The notes under the pieces are model-generated. The model was not told the origin of the DNA and did not search any database. It saw only the letters and a program-made list of their open reading frames with translations. Shown here piece by piece: positions 34,511-59,200 of a stretch of 64,000 bases of DNA (position 1 is its first letter; each line of letters begins with the position of its first letter). Position numbers and translations under genes: made by a program. This stretch comes from Triops longicaudatus (taxonomy: Eukaryota; Arthropoda; Branchiopoda; Notostraca; Triopsidae): contig JAGQDJ010000084.1 of NCBI GenBank assembly GCA_022885665.1, positions 62,001 to 126,000 on the forward strand, written 5' to 3'.

Positions 34511-35200
34511 TATGTTATTTTAGTCAAGTTCAGTGCCTCTGAATTGTGTTTGTTCATTACTTTTGTTCATTACGTTACGATTGAGAAATCGTCGATCATG
34601 AAATCTCTGTTACCCAATCATATTAAAATTCGACTGATTTTGAACCAAATTCCTTCAGAGGCAAAGATTTAAAAAGCAATGGACACCAAAAAACAACTTT
34701 GTCTTACAAAAACAGCAAAATGTCTAGTTTCCAGAAATGTCTTTTTATCATGCGCGACATAATAACAAAGATGTTCAGGAAGCAAGAAAATGTTCAGCGC
34801 GGTCACTTGTTGCTGTGACGTAACGGGGTACATGTGGGCACGAAAATTGCGGTTTTTATTGGTTCAGCGAGGCCAGGTGATGTGATATCGCATGTTTTAT
34901 CTCCGTCGTAACGTCATGTTCGCGAAGTTTCGTAAGGCAGTAACTCTAGAACAGCTCATCAGAAAAAAAAATCTGTGTTCTTAGAATAATGTCTACAAAA
35001 ATAATACATCAACACATCAATAGGTGTTTTTTGTGTCCATCGCCCTTTAGGTAGTTTTTAATCCGGTTTCCTTATGGACAGCTCCTTTACCCTAATTTGA
35101 ACGAGCAGATTTTGGATAGTTTTCCCCACAATTTCGAAACACTGCATAGGGTCTGCGATAAACAGCTGTTCTTGGGATCGCGAGCTTGATTTTGTCCTTT

Positions 35201-35231
<31 letters not shown>

Positions 35232-38200
35232 CGATCACACACACGCATTCCGTGGTAACAGGCGGTTGAAAGCAAGATCATTTTTGAGAACTTTTGTAGT
35301 AGCTTGGAGTTTTCACTACCATAAGGTAATTTTGACAGTTAGAAGCTTTATTTACTTCATAAAGACTTCTTTATATCTGCTACAACAAAACAACGTCACA
35401 ACCTATTGCATGTAGACCAATTCCGTGTTCAAAGTTATGTAGCAAATTTCGACCCTTTCCCCTTATTATAGCTTATGGGTTTTTGGAGCGGAGTGCGTCG
35501 TCAGGAAATCGCGACTTGTGGCGAAAAAGGGTATGAAAATTCATATCAAACATAAGTACCGCTTGGCAATTCAAAATATTATTGACAGGCTAGACTAAAG
35601 CAGTATTTGAAACCATAGGAAATGCGAAGAAGTAAGAATTTAATTTAAAAGAAGTATATTTTAAGTCATTATTTTCTTTATCTGTCGTCGTGCTCTTTTA
35701 ATTTCTATTTGTCCCTGAAAAATTGAAACCAATTTTCTTTAAAGAAAATGGTCAAGTATGTTCAACTGATCCATGTTAACAATGCATCTGCTTGGAGAAG
35801 CTTTGAAGCGTATTTTAATAATTAAATTTTCACATGTGTTACCTAGGAAGGAAAACAAAAATAGTAATTTTCTTGATTCTGCACGGCAATTTTTACATAG
35901 ACAAACTTATTTCGTTTTTAATAAAAAAAAAAACTACCAGATGTGGACGAGAAAAACTAACAAAAACGCCATATTCGTGGTGCAAAATATCCCCAGTTGA
36001 CGGTACGCAAGTAAATGAGTGACAAAGGAGAAATCAATTATCAAGTCAATATTTTTTATAATAACGTAAATACCGTTGAACAGCAAAACTTTCACGAAAG
36101 AACTCAGGAGTGAACTATATAAAGTGTGTAACTTTGAACGTTTAAGTTATGCAAAAGAATTTCATTAATGGAGATTTGCTGCGGATTGCTATCTAGTGAC
36201 TTAATTCGGTTAAAAGATTGTCTATCGAGAGCAGTGGGGTTGCACACAATTGCCTTAGTCTATTGACTGTCACTGGCTCGTGCTGTTTAAGACTGTACCG
36301 TAATTTTTTTTTTAAATAATAAATAATAATAATAAAAACTCAGGATTACACTTCGATAGGATGCATTACAAGGGTTGCGCACCAATGTTGCCAAAGAAAA
36401 ACGCCGCTACTCTTTTAACAACTGATTACTGGAGAGCTGAAAAATTAAAAGTGTGAAAGTGAGGACGAAACAGTCGGTAAATGAATGTAGGCTGTGAAAC
36501 ACGATTTGAAGACAGCAAGATTTGTTTCCTTGATTGTGCATGCTCGCTTAAAACAGAATTTGTGAAAACAGAACATGTAAGGCTTAAAACAGGATTCTTC
36601 ATTCTTTTCCCTTAAGTCATTTTGCAATGGTAATAAGCGGAAGTTGGTTTTTAATGCTACGCTTGAAAAGAAGATAATTTAACTGTAACATCATTGCTAA
36701 ATTTAAGTGTTATCAAATGTAAGTGCGTTAAAGCAATGAAGGGTCAAAATGCATCGATTATTATACCTTTGATTTTTTTAATAAATGAGAAATGTTCGTG
36801 GAATTGGTGACAAATTTGTTGGTTTGCCACCTGATCACAGAGAGTATCAGTTAAATTTCAGAGGTATGTATGTTTCCGTAAACAGGTGTTAAAGTGACAT
36901 TCTCTGGAGACGGGATTGAAAAAATAAATAATAATTTTGACCTCCATCGTAATCCTCGTTAAGTCATTGTTTATCTCGTTTGGAAAAGGAATGTACGTTG
37001 GCAATAGATTGTAGGAAGTGTTAAGTGACTTCCTGGACATTCTTTACGCATGCTTGAGTTTTTAGTGTAATTTATAAAAAATTTTATCCAGAATAGGTCC
37101 CTGCAATATTTTTGAATATTTTCTCGGTAATGTGCCATGTAATTTACGGAAGTGGACAGCAAATGCAATTATTTTGGGATTCTTGACGCCGATTGCGTTA
37201 TTACAGATTTTCAGACACGTTACCCCTTCAGAGATTTTGCTCATTAAGCTAAAACATTAACGTAAACAGGAAATGTCCCTTTTTAAATAAACTGGAATCA
37301 TTTTTAGAACAATCTGTTTAAACTTCTCACTATCCATAGGCATTTATATTTTTTATTTGAAGGACTTCTATTAGCACAATATAAAGAGTTCGCTATAACA
37401 AGGTTTTAGTGTACTTAAATTCTCACAGTTTGCTTTATTAAAACTTCTTACTATCTATTTACTCACTCACTTTTCTCCGACGCAAGTTCATTCAAGGTTT
37501 TAAGGAAGTCGTAAAATGCCTATTCTGTGGTACGTATCTGCCGCACCGGTTTATTTGGAAGGTAACTTCGGTGTTTTCGTGAAGCAGCCATTTTTGTTGA
37601 TTGTACTCGAATTTTCCTAAATTGGTCTTAGTGCATTATAACTGAAATTTATTAAACCGGACGTGCGGGAAGCTAGAAAAGTGTTCGCGAAAATCGAAAC
37701 TTGTGACATAGCCTGAAAACTTAAAAAAAAAAAAAATGGATTCCGAAACATGCGGCTATAACTAGTCTACAATACGATCTAGTTTATCTCGGTCTCCCTG
37801 GAGTTCGCTATACGTTAGGTGTACGTTGTTTTCCTATTGCTAGTTTGTGAATTGCGTCTAGGTATTTCCTGTCAAAAAAAAAGAAAAAAAAGATATGTAG
37901 TTCCGTTTTAAAGTTTGTAGGGTATTTCTTTATGTTAAGGGAAGCATATCGTTACGCCGTACTGACGTTATTTTTTTAGTATGTGAGTTTTAGAAAGTGT
38001 GAAATTTAATTCTCTTGACGAAAAAAAATGCTTTCTGATTGGTAGTGCTTTAGCCTAACAGAGCTGCTATTTTTTAGCTGTGACCGTCTACAAGATTGAG
38101 TATGAAGTTGAATTTTCTTTATTTTTGTGAAATTTTTATTTTTTAACTGTAGTAAGAGTCCTGTGCCTCAAATTGTGTAGAAGATCATGAGTAATTCACT

Positions 38201-39202
38201 CGATTTACACCGGAGGATTTTTTCTAATAGGAAAAGAAGAACACGTGTAAAAACTATAATAAAATGTACAAAAACCAAGCACATTACTACATACAGTTCG
38301 AAGTGCAGTTCCGGAAGCATCCAGCAAAAAAGCCTGGCCACAGCCGGATCTTGTCAAATTTAGTTGAGTTCTACTGAGAAAGCGGTAATATTAAAAAATG
38401 TTTTCACCTTTTGAAGAAAGTAATCTCGCGATTAGCAATAAACATGTATTGTTTTTTATGCTTCCGTTAATAGCTTCAGTTTTCGTTGTAATATAAGGCT
38501 GTGTTCATAATACATGACGAACGTAATAGACGAGTCTAGACAAACGAGAAAAAAAGTTTTTTGTCTTAATTAGGTTTTAGTTTCAGAAATTGCCGATTGC
38601 CTTATGCTAAAGCAGACGTAAGAAATTAGTAATTTAAGAGACTCGTGTAGGCAAAATGTGTAAGACAAGGCCACAGCCAAAAAGATTCAGATCATCCTCT
38701 TATGAAACTTCAGAATTTCCACTTAACCTATAACTAGACTCATTCTGTTAATCTTTCGTTAGTTTCCGCTTTTTTGCGAACCATGCGCATTTTGTGAACA
38801 CGCTTTTTTCTTTCACAAAACTCCCATTATTATTTCATATAATTGTTCATTATATGCGCGTCTTTTCGTCGTATTTGGCTCCAGAACCTTTTTCTTATCT
38901 GCCAACAAGCATCTAATATTTAATAATTATACACTATTATAGTAAAGACCATTTGACAGCAACAATAACAACTGGGTGATCAAGTGGAGAAAATGAAAAA
39001 GATCAGCTGACTGTCAACGTTAAAAGTTTTCTTTCATCTTTTCTATTTACTCGCAGTTTGCAACGCAGCATGAACTTTCTCCATTAAAATTTCCCCATGC
39101 TGGCTAGGACGGTTTGGTTTTTGGCTACATACGTTCCAGAAATTGAATAAGGTATGCAACAGTCGAAATAAACACAACTGTCGAACATTCTCAGAAAATT
39201 TT
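34511..39202. other. Intergenic, no gene recognised
   Basis: No exon chain on either strand. Contains a poly-A run at about 35203-35231, a short AAT array near 36313-36337, and one pogo-like terminus (GAGTTCGCTATAACAAGG, 37385-37402) with no partner. Remaining frames are short. Confidence 0.45.
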
Positions 39203-39435
39203 TGGTCAGCTTAGCAGGTAACACGCTGTATACCAAGGCTTCGGATCCAAATCTTCTACTATGCCGTCAATCGCTAGATCTCGGGACAGAAGCCGTCTTC
39301 TCCAGTGAAACTTTTTTGTTACGCTCTAGGTGTCACGATAGTACAACATGTAAGAAAGCGCGGCTTTTTTCTCATTTGTTACAAGCTATGTGCAGCCAAA
39401 ATTTACGGGCCAGTGCCTTAGATCCAGAGGGTTAA
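39203..39435 (+). mobile_element. Candidate tRNA-derived SINE
   Basis: GTCAGCTTAGCAGGTAACAC resembles an RNA polymerase III box A. About 30 bases later CGGATCCAAATCTTC resembles box B (GGTTCGAATCC), with AGGCTTCGG before it. The arrangement matches a tRNA half-fold, but the acceptor stem does not close, so it is not a functional tRNA. The unrelated body continues to GATCCAGAGGGTTAATTTT. No target duplication was found. Confidence 0.35.
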
Positions 39436-40100
39436 TTTTGAAAACTTCTAATTTACAAGTAACAATTCGTTTCACCTACATCTTTAGCATTTTATTTTTT
39501 TTTTGTTGTTAAATTGTGTCACCTACACCCAAATTTGTGTAGCAAACCTATTTCTGGATATTAATATATAATTCCAAAATTTTACTAACCTCACGCTTGC
39601 TAGCGTTTAGCAAGGATGTGCTAAAAGGTGCTAAAGTCTACCCCTAACACGTTAGACCCTGAGAGGTCGCCAGTGTTGTACTTTGCTAGCGTCTGAAAAT
39701 ACGTGAACAGGTAGTGAATTTAATTAAAATTCCTGGACATCTGTTTCGAAGGCTAGTATCGGTTTGCTACATTAAGTAAACAATACACATTTGTTCAGTT
39801 GCAACCTACATGCCTTTTTTCCCCTTTAATATACATGATGTGTAGGGTAGGCGGCTTTTGAGCAGACATTTTTCGAATAAGCTTTTTTGACCGCTTGCCT
39901 AGTATATTCTAACACCGACACGGAAAAGGATTTCTGCAGTCGAGGAAAGCATCCAATGTAGAATTTCTGCTCGACTCGAGCCATAGCGTTCGGGAAATCA
40001 CTTGTTCTGTCCTGCGTAGCCTTTCTCAGTATGTAGTTGCGGACGGTCGGAAAGGATTTCCGCCCCAAATATCTGGAAAATCATCTCGTACGTTCGTAGG
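39436..40100. other. Unassigned sequence left of a MITE
   Basis: An 80-codon minus-strand frame (40068-39826) has mixed composition and could be a fragment of something coding, but it matches nothing I recognise and has no clear splice partners. Confidence 0.3.
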
Positions 40101-40287
40101 CAGGGCCATATTAACAATGGTGCAAGTGCGCCGGGCCCACAGGCTTCAGGGGCCCACCAAACCATACATATTGTATAGAGATTCGCTATACAATATGCCA
40201 ATATGCCAATTCGCTATACAATACAGTACGGAAGGGGCCTATTAATATAACTTGCGCCAGGGCCCACAAAAGGTTAATCCGGCTCTG
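40101..40287. mobile_element. hAT-type MITE, 187 bp
   Basis: Ends CAGGGCCATATTAAC and, in reverse complement, CAGAGCCGGATTAACC. The perfect 8-bp duplication TTCGTAGG lies at 40093-40100 and 40288-40295. The interior holds a second inverted pair (TGCGCCGGGCCC / GGGCCCTGGCGCA-like) and a local duplication of ATTCGCTATACAATA. Non-autonomous, hAT superfamily. Confidence 0.85.
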
Positions 40288-40481
40288 TTCGTAGGGACTT
40301 CTCAGCGCCTAGAGTTCTCCGAAAGAAGTAGCGAGCAGGACAGTCACTAGGGATGAACTTCACCTGTTGGAGCATAGAGTTAATGTCGACGGAGACGGCC
40401 ATTGAAATTTCTCAAAGCATAAGAGGATTCCAAGTAAATTGTTCAACAGGTCGGGCCTCGCCAATAGTGCATCGTTTAGAT

Positions 40482-40560
40482 CAGCGGTCCCCAAACTTAT
40501 TGGAGCCACGAACCACATTCAGGCAAGATTTTTTTCGGCAGCCCACCGTAAGAACAGTTG
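40482..40560 (+). mobile_element. Possible hAT 5' terminus without a partner
   Basis: CAGCGGTCCCCAAACTTATT followed by GGAGCCACGAACCAC has the look of common hAT ends (CAGxGGTCCCCAAACTTTTT). No inverted copy or octamer duplication (expected GTTTAGAT) was found downstream, so only one end may survive. Confidence 0.3.
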
Positions 40561-41403
40561 AAACCATTCCAGTCTCGTTAATCATAGACAAACTAAGGAG
40601 ATGCTTCTGGTAGAAAGCAATGTTAAAGACCAGTTTGCTATACCGGTCCAATTTCCAATTGCAAAACTCTACCGTCGTTTCTTTTCACAAGGTTCTCAGT
40701 AAGAAAAATTGCAGTATCACTAATGTAAACTACATTGTTTGGCTCCTTTCGAGACAATTCGAAGCGTCCTTAGGATACTTCTTCCAAATTGCTTACCCTG
40801 GCAACCTGGTGGACACATAGGTCTGCTTACATGCTCCTGAGAAAAAAATTGGATATTGTTTCTCAACGGGACAATTGCCAAGTTCATGTAAACTTTTGTT
40901 ATCTTATTTAATCGTAATTTTATTGCTTTTAGCAAAATGTTTGAGCACTTGTAGGCAATTTTCAGCCCAAGGGCCGTTCTATGTTGGAATTAAATCTTTA
41001 ACATAACGGGTTAATTCCCATAAAGTCCGCTTACCGGCCGACAAAAAAGACAATGAGAAAAAATCGCATAAATGCTTAACAAATTAATTTATGTGTTAAA
41101 TGTATCTTGTTAAAAAATGTAAACAAATAACATGCTTCATCTCTGCATAAGATGCTCAAAACTCGCGCATGTTATGAAAAGAAGCTCTGCGACATTTGAA
41201 AAGGCCACACGGTTGGTGTACTGTCTATAACGAGCGTCCAGCAGCTTCCATGTAGTCACGCGCGAGCGTGTAAGCTAAACTTGTATTCAGTCATCTTGTA
41301 GGTTTCAACCCAAAAATCGTGATTTTAATTTAGTCTTCAGATATTTTTTGCGCCATCTAATATTATTAAAGTAGTTAGTTTACTTTCTAAAAGAAAGACA
41401 TTT

Positions 41404-41618
41404 ACTTTGCAAAGAAAAGCATCTGCATTTATTATTCGCGCGCTTCTTTTCGAATTCCCAATAATGATTGGCCGGAACCTGTGTTACCGCCCATGTGCTG
41501 TAAACAACGCCTGGAACCGATTGCTAGTGAAAACAAACGTGGTTTGGAGACGAAATCCTCCATAAAAATCCAGTTGGAACTTGCAGTATACACTAATGCA
41601 CTACTGAAAAAGTACAGG
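41404..41618 (+). other. Open segment ending in a good splice donor upstream of INTS2
   Basis: About 72 codons without a stop end at AGG|GTAAGC (41618/41619), followed 150 bp later by the acceptor-like GTGGCTTAG just before INTS2. The translation has a normal amino-acid mix (WPEPVLPP, ENKRGLETK, VYTNALLKKY), but joining it to the next exon gives a stop after about eight codons. It may therefore be a 5' UTR exon carrying an upstream frame, or an exon of another gene. I do not recognise the protein. Confidence 0.3.
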
Positions 41619-41803
41619 GTAAGCATACTTACTTTGCTCATTATCTCTAATACTACCTTTATTTCTCGCTATTGTTCTCATTTTCTTGTAAATTCTTGAT
41701 AAGTACAAGTGTTCAAGTTTTCGATTTTTTTCTAACATATTAATCTACAAATATCTCTTTGTGGCTTAGAAAACTGGACAAGAAGCAAAGTAAAGCCGGT
41801 ACC

Positions 41804-53737
<11,934 letters not shown>

Positions 53738-54009
53738 TCAACTAGTGAGACGACTTTTTGTATTGACTTTATATACAGCGTACTTGACATCGGAGGCCCT
53801 TTGGTTCAAATTACTCTAAGGTAAAGGTATTTGAAACATGAGCACTGCTAGTACTTATTATTTTAAGGAATGTTGACTCTACGTGCTCGAAATTGGTACT
53901 TCTCTTTTATGTTTTTATTTTCTGTTATTTCAACACATTTAATCCCGGTGCGCCCATGTACACCGTGTAAAATTTGAAGGAAAGGATAGGTCAAGTTTGG
54001 ATTAAATAG

Positions 54010-54895
54010 GTTACGTTTATTCAAGAACACAACCTATCTATATTGAGTCAGTGGAATATCTCCACATTAACTAATAAAAGAGGTAGTTCCTCTACAGTCG
54101 ACCTAACTTCGCCACTACGGCCTCAATTATATTCATACACCATTCTATAAAACACAACGACTTTTTCCTAAACGAATCAGACCATGAAACGATACAACTT
54201 GAAATAAACGCTCCAACCAATGCGAAGAATCTCCGAGTATGGCTCTACAAGAAAGCATATTCGAAAATATAAAAGTGAACATTTCCATCGAACTTAAGAA
54301 TGACCCTATACGGCTTACAGATATTTAAAACACAGATAAACTAGATGAAGCGACGAATCACATAACAATTATAATTAACAGACAAATGGAACAACACATA
54401 CCAAAATAATTCCCCTCAAGTTGTTCAACTAAATTAACTCAGCTACGTGAAGAAGCAGCTAAACTACTCAGAACATTCAAAAGTACCCGGACTATTTTAG
54501 ACGAATTTTTGTGGAAAAAAGCAAGTAATCTCTACACAATGAAGTGTAGGGAACATAAAAACCAATACTGGGAAAAGAGACTACAAAATCCAGAAAACAG
54601 AATCCTATGGAAGCCAGATAAAGTAAGAAGAACGCAAATATCTCTAAATACATCGACCAAATTACTGACCCCAGCGGAGGAAACTTCAAAAACCAGACCG
54701 AAGAACTCCTAGCAAACATATTCTTCTCGGCGTCTAAAGATCCAACCAAGCCAAAACACAAAACCAAAGCCATAAAAATTCACAAATGCCCAGGAAAACC
54801 AACAATGACCCAAAAATCTCCTACGAAGACGTTTCCGAAATCGTAAGACACCTATCACTAGTAAAACTTACCTGCGACAACAACATCCCTTCACA
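54010..54895 (+). pseudogene. Non-LTR retrotransposon fragment (endonuclease end plus start of RT)
   Basis: In shifting frames the plus strand reads the end of an APE-type endonuclease: a GSSSTVDLTS segment near 54085-54115 and SDHETIQLEI near 54175-54210. A charged spacer follows (YWEKRLQNPENR). Then come DPSGGNFKNQTEELLANIFF near 54665-54725 and a T/SYEDVSEIVRHL segment opening the reverse-transcriptase domain, where it breaks off at about 54895. This order fits Jockey/R1-like non-LTR elements. At least three frame changes and stops make it a dead remnant. It begins about 270 bp after the INTS2 stop codon. Confidence 0.65.
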
Positions 54896-55279
54896 AGAGT
54901 AACGCATTCTTAGGAGCTTCAATGCTTTACGAAAGGATATCTTGTTGCACAACTCCCATGACCTTATTCATGATGTCGACGACTTTTCGCCCTATTCTAG
55001 TTTGGAGTGACTATTGGGCTGAGGATCATTTACAGGTGATTAAAAACTTAGCCAAGACAAAAAAAAATCTATGATAGAACAAGCTGTGAAGCGATTATTT
55101 GAACTTGACAGTCACGAGGTTTAGAAAATAGGTTTTCTTAAAAACCAGTCCTTCCACAAGAACATTCCAATTGGTCTGTAGGGCCTCCAGCTATCCGAGG
55201 AAAACGATTCGGAAAAGTACTATCTGAGCGCTTAGAGTAGTCTTTCGGTGGGAGTTATGAATCGGTAATGATAGAGGAA

Positions 55280-55775
55280 GTGGTGTAAATTTCGACTACC
55301 ATTTTAATGTTTTAGAAAAAAAACGGTCTTAGAAGTGAGATAAAGAAAAAATCCTCTGCAATAAATACTCAAGTATATTATCTACATTATCTGCGTAACA
55401 ATAACTTCGAAAGTCGTCGCAAATTTTAATTACTGCAATATCTCTTCAAAATCTACATTTTGTGTAGCACCACGCTGCCTACCCGAAATTTACCACATGA
55501 CTACTTTATGAAAGTTTGGACTTTTGTCACAGATACATTTAATTTTTAGTAATATGTATACAATTCTAAGTTAACTTACGAAATGTTATTAACTTACGAA
55601 TTTTCTTACAAAACGGCTAATTATATGTCTCTTGAAAAGTCTAACCATTAAATAACTCAACAACCACAAAGCGGAATGAACACCAACTTTACGAGAACAA
55701 TTTTCAGTAGCCGGGATTAGATAACAACATGTAATACAGCAAAAATGTTTGTCGGAGTTTACATCTCCTCTTCTT
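55280..55775 (-). repeat. Dispersed repeat, copy 2 (inverted)
   Basis: The reverse complement of 55649-55775 aligns with the core of copy 1 (about 5140-5315), and the GGTAGTCGAAATTTACACCAC motif (reverse complement of 55280-55300) follows at the corresponding side. A 75-codon frame crosses it but is not conserved as protein with certainty. Element class unknown. Confidence 0.5.
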
Positions 55776-56285
55776 GTCTTCTTAGTTGACATAAATAAAT
55801 CCAAGTAGAAAACCAATTAAGGAAATATAAGTGTCTGTCGAAGATGGAAGGAAACAGGACTTGAACATGAATTAGTTGTACAAAAAGTTGGGCTTCTCGC
55901 CTCAAAAGTCGGATCTTTCGGGTATCCAAACGTGAAAATTAATTAGAACAAAATTAAAATGAACTTCGTGAGTAAGGACCATTCAATATATTCCGGAAAT
56001 TTCTCTCTTGTCTATAAAAACTTCTTACATTTCACAAAACCGCTAGTTTAAAAGAACGACAGAGAGACTAGGGCTTGGGGGAAGGGACTAAAACCTAAAA
56101 AAAAAAAAAATCTTGCTATGGAAACTATACACGCACATTTACCAGAATTTGCTTTCTTCATTAGTTTTACGAGCAAATCTCTCCATCTCAAGTAAAAAAA
56201 AAATGCTAAAATTTCTTATTATAAATCTTTACATGAGATTTCAGAGGGCGGTACTTAATACTAAAATTCGGACTTTACACACATT
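55776..56285. other. Intergenic 3' flank of the mucin-like gene
   Basis: Should contain the 3' UTR and polyadenylation site of the minus-strand gene. No clear AATAAA is seen close to its stop. No other gene recognised. Confidence 0.4.
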
Positions 56286-59200
56286 CTACCAGTAAAATCC
56301 AGCCAGTACTACGGCCAGTGCTAGCGACCAAAGAGAATAAAACGTGTGAGTAGCTGCACTCTTGGGCGGAGCAGGCGTTGGTGACACTTGATCGCATTTG
56401 ACGCTCTTGAGCAGCAGGTCCAATACCGCCACCATGTGGTCCATTTGAACAGCTGCGCATGAAGATCGCATTCCGGAGATTTGTTCCTTCAGACATGTGT
56501 TCGTGCTATTCACATTGCTGCAAAGCGAGAAACAATTATTATTAGTAACTATTTTAAAATTAATTCGTTTGTTAACTACCTAACTTCTTAAATGTAATTA
56601 ATTTAAGTTTATTTACTTTTGACATCTTTATTTGTTTTTGCCAAATTCATTTCTCATTACTTTTACCCATATTAATTGTGAAGAATTTTTTCTATTTATA
56701 GTGTAATTGTGATTATTTTCGAATAAAATTCATTGATTGAATATTTTCTATGATTTCAGAAAGATGCAGCAAAAATAGCGCAAGAATTACCGGCAGTCGC
56801 CTTCTTTCAACACGCGCGGAGTCAGTACTAATTCAGACGGGTAATGGAAGTTAAAACCCAGCTCACTGACCATGCTACATTTCTTGGATGAGGTCGGCAT
56901 TCCTTCAAAGCAAGTGGCAGTATGATTTGCCATGGCTGAAACACAAATAACAAAAAATTAAATTTGAAAAATATTCATTGAATTTCTTTGAGTATGCTAT
57001 CTTATTTATCAGTTACTTAATTTAGTCTGAGAATTAAACTTTAGAATAAATATGGCCTTACTTTGTAAATGAAAAACTAAATAAAAGAGTAAATTATTAC
57101 TGCAGTGGTAAATAGGAAATACCTATAAGGTTGGTGGCGTTGCGATCGCAGAGATAGTTCCAGATGGCTGTTAAGGCTATAGATCGGAATTTGGAGACGC
57201 GATCCGCGATCTCTCCTTCACAAGTTGTATTCAAAGGGTGTAGCATCGTGAGAATGGTCCTAGGGGGCGTATAAACCAATTTTTCAATTAGTCGATGAAA
57301 ACGAAAGTACACAACAAATTTCATACAATAGTCTAAGCAATGAAAAATACGCAAATAAGAGAATATGAAAATGCATATTGATCATGCATGACGCTTACAC
57401 GCATTGCTCCTGCGCCCACTGTGGTACACGGCCTGTTGCGAAAGCTTTCGGCAAGCTCTGAGTATCGGACAGCAATTCTTCAGGTACAAAGAGCTCTCGG
57501 CGCTGAACCAACGTCGACTAAACTCACAACGAAACAATAAATTAGAACAAGGAATATAATCAACCCACATCTAATTAACTCTTTAATTTCTAATTAACTA
57601 ACTAGCAAATTAATTGAACTGACGATGTCATACATGTAAGGAATCGAAAAGATAGTCGTCAAAACCGCAGAAATAAGAATCACCGTAAAAAAAAAAAACT
57701 TAACATGTTAAAAATAAAAAAAAATAGTAAGAGTATTTTAAAAAGTCAGGAAGTGGGATTCCAACTCTTAGCTAATAAAATTCTACTTTGGAGCAAGTTT
57801 AACTTACATTCAGAATGATAGCACACTGGGGAGGCGGGATCGTCATATTGAAAGCTTTGCCAGCTCGCGTTTCAGTAGCTGTCGTCACGGAGGTACTACC
57901 CACGGTAGTCTCGGTACTGGTCGAAGACAGAGAAGTGCTGGCGACTGTCAGAGGCAGGGTAGTTTCTGCGGAATGACTCTCAGATGACTCAGTATCGGCA
58001 GGACTGGTTGCTTCTTCTTGTCGCTGAGCTACCAATGTCTCCAAGGGTTTCCGTGGATCGACTTCTTCTTTCGTTAAGTGCTCAGCAGCAGCCAAACCGC
58101 TAGTGACGGTAACGGTGGTTGGTACACTTGGCGTTGTGCGTGCAGTACTGGTCATAGTTCTTTCTTCAGTGCTAAAAGATTTGCCTTGGCGCTCGGCCGA
58201 TACTTTAATTCCTTCTGTACCACTCTTTTCAGTCGTACTGGCAACACTAGTCATTTCGGTAGTTGTAGAAGCAGCTACGCTGGCCGTAGACACGGTATCA
58301 GTAGAAGTAACTGCCCCAGCAGAAGTAATTTCGTCGACAGCAACAGTCTTGCTGGCAGAAGTAACTGTATCGGCCGCAGCAATTGTACTCGCAGCAGTGG
58401 TTGTATCATCAGCAACAATTGTGTCTGCTGTAGTACTTGTACCGGGACCATTAGTGATACCGACAGCAGAAGTACCAGCGTCTGAACTCGTGGTTTCGGC
58501 AGATGTAGAAACTCGGACAGTTGTGGTAGTAGACATAGCTGCAGCGGTACTGGCCGTTGTATTAGGAAAACCTGTTTGGGTTACGGCCCTTTTTTCTTCG
58601 ATAATTGACGGAGAAGTTTCCATAACCTTGAAACACATAATGACAATTTATTTAATTACTGTGTACAAGATTATAACGCTATACTCACTGGACGGCCAGT
58701 AGTCGGAGTATCGGAAGTTAACACACTTTCAAATGTAACCGGGTTATCAGCAGCCACAGTGGACGCAGACTGGGGGAAAGAGAAGAATGACAGTGAGATG
58801 ACCTGGGAAACCATCTTCAGACTTCAGACGAAATTAATTAAAAGCTAGTGAAGCAATACTCGCGAGGATTCAAGCTTACTGCCTGCTCGGTACATAGTGC
58901 TTGAACGCTTTAGGTTAGGCTAATTTAATCTTAGATTAGGTTACATTCGGTTAAGTCAAGTATAGACTAGGTAGGTTAGATTAGGCTAGGTTTATGTTGA
59001 GTTAAATTAAGTAAGGATGGGTTGAGTATGGTGGTCGTTAGGTTCGCAAAATTAGCTTAGGTTAGTAAACTTAAGCTAATTTACGCGAGTTTTAGGTTAG
59101 GCCAAGTTGGTTTAAGCAAAGCTAATTTAGTTTATCTCTGTTAAAATTAGCTTAAATTAAGTTATGTTTAGGTTACGTTTATTTAAAATCAGTTTACTTA

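Noticed and set aside
58078..58702. Long plus-strand open frames (135 and 199 codons) over the mucin-like exon
   Set aside because: They are antisense to the Ser/Thr/Ala-rich coding exon; ACN/GCN/TCN codons give stop-free Val/Ser/Gly-rich frames on the other strand. No splice or start context supports them.
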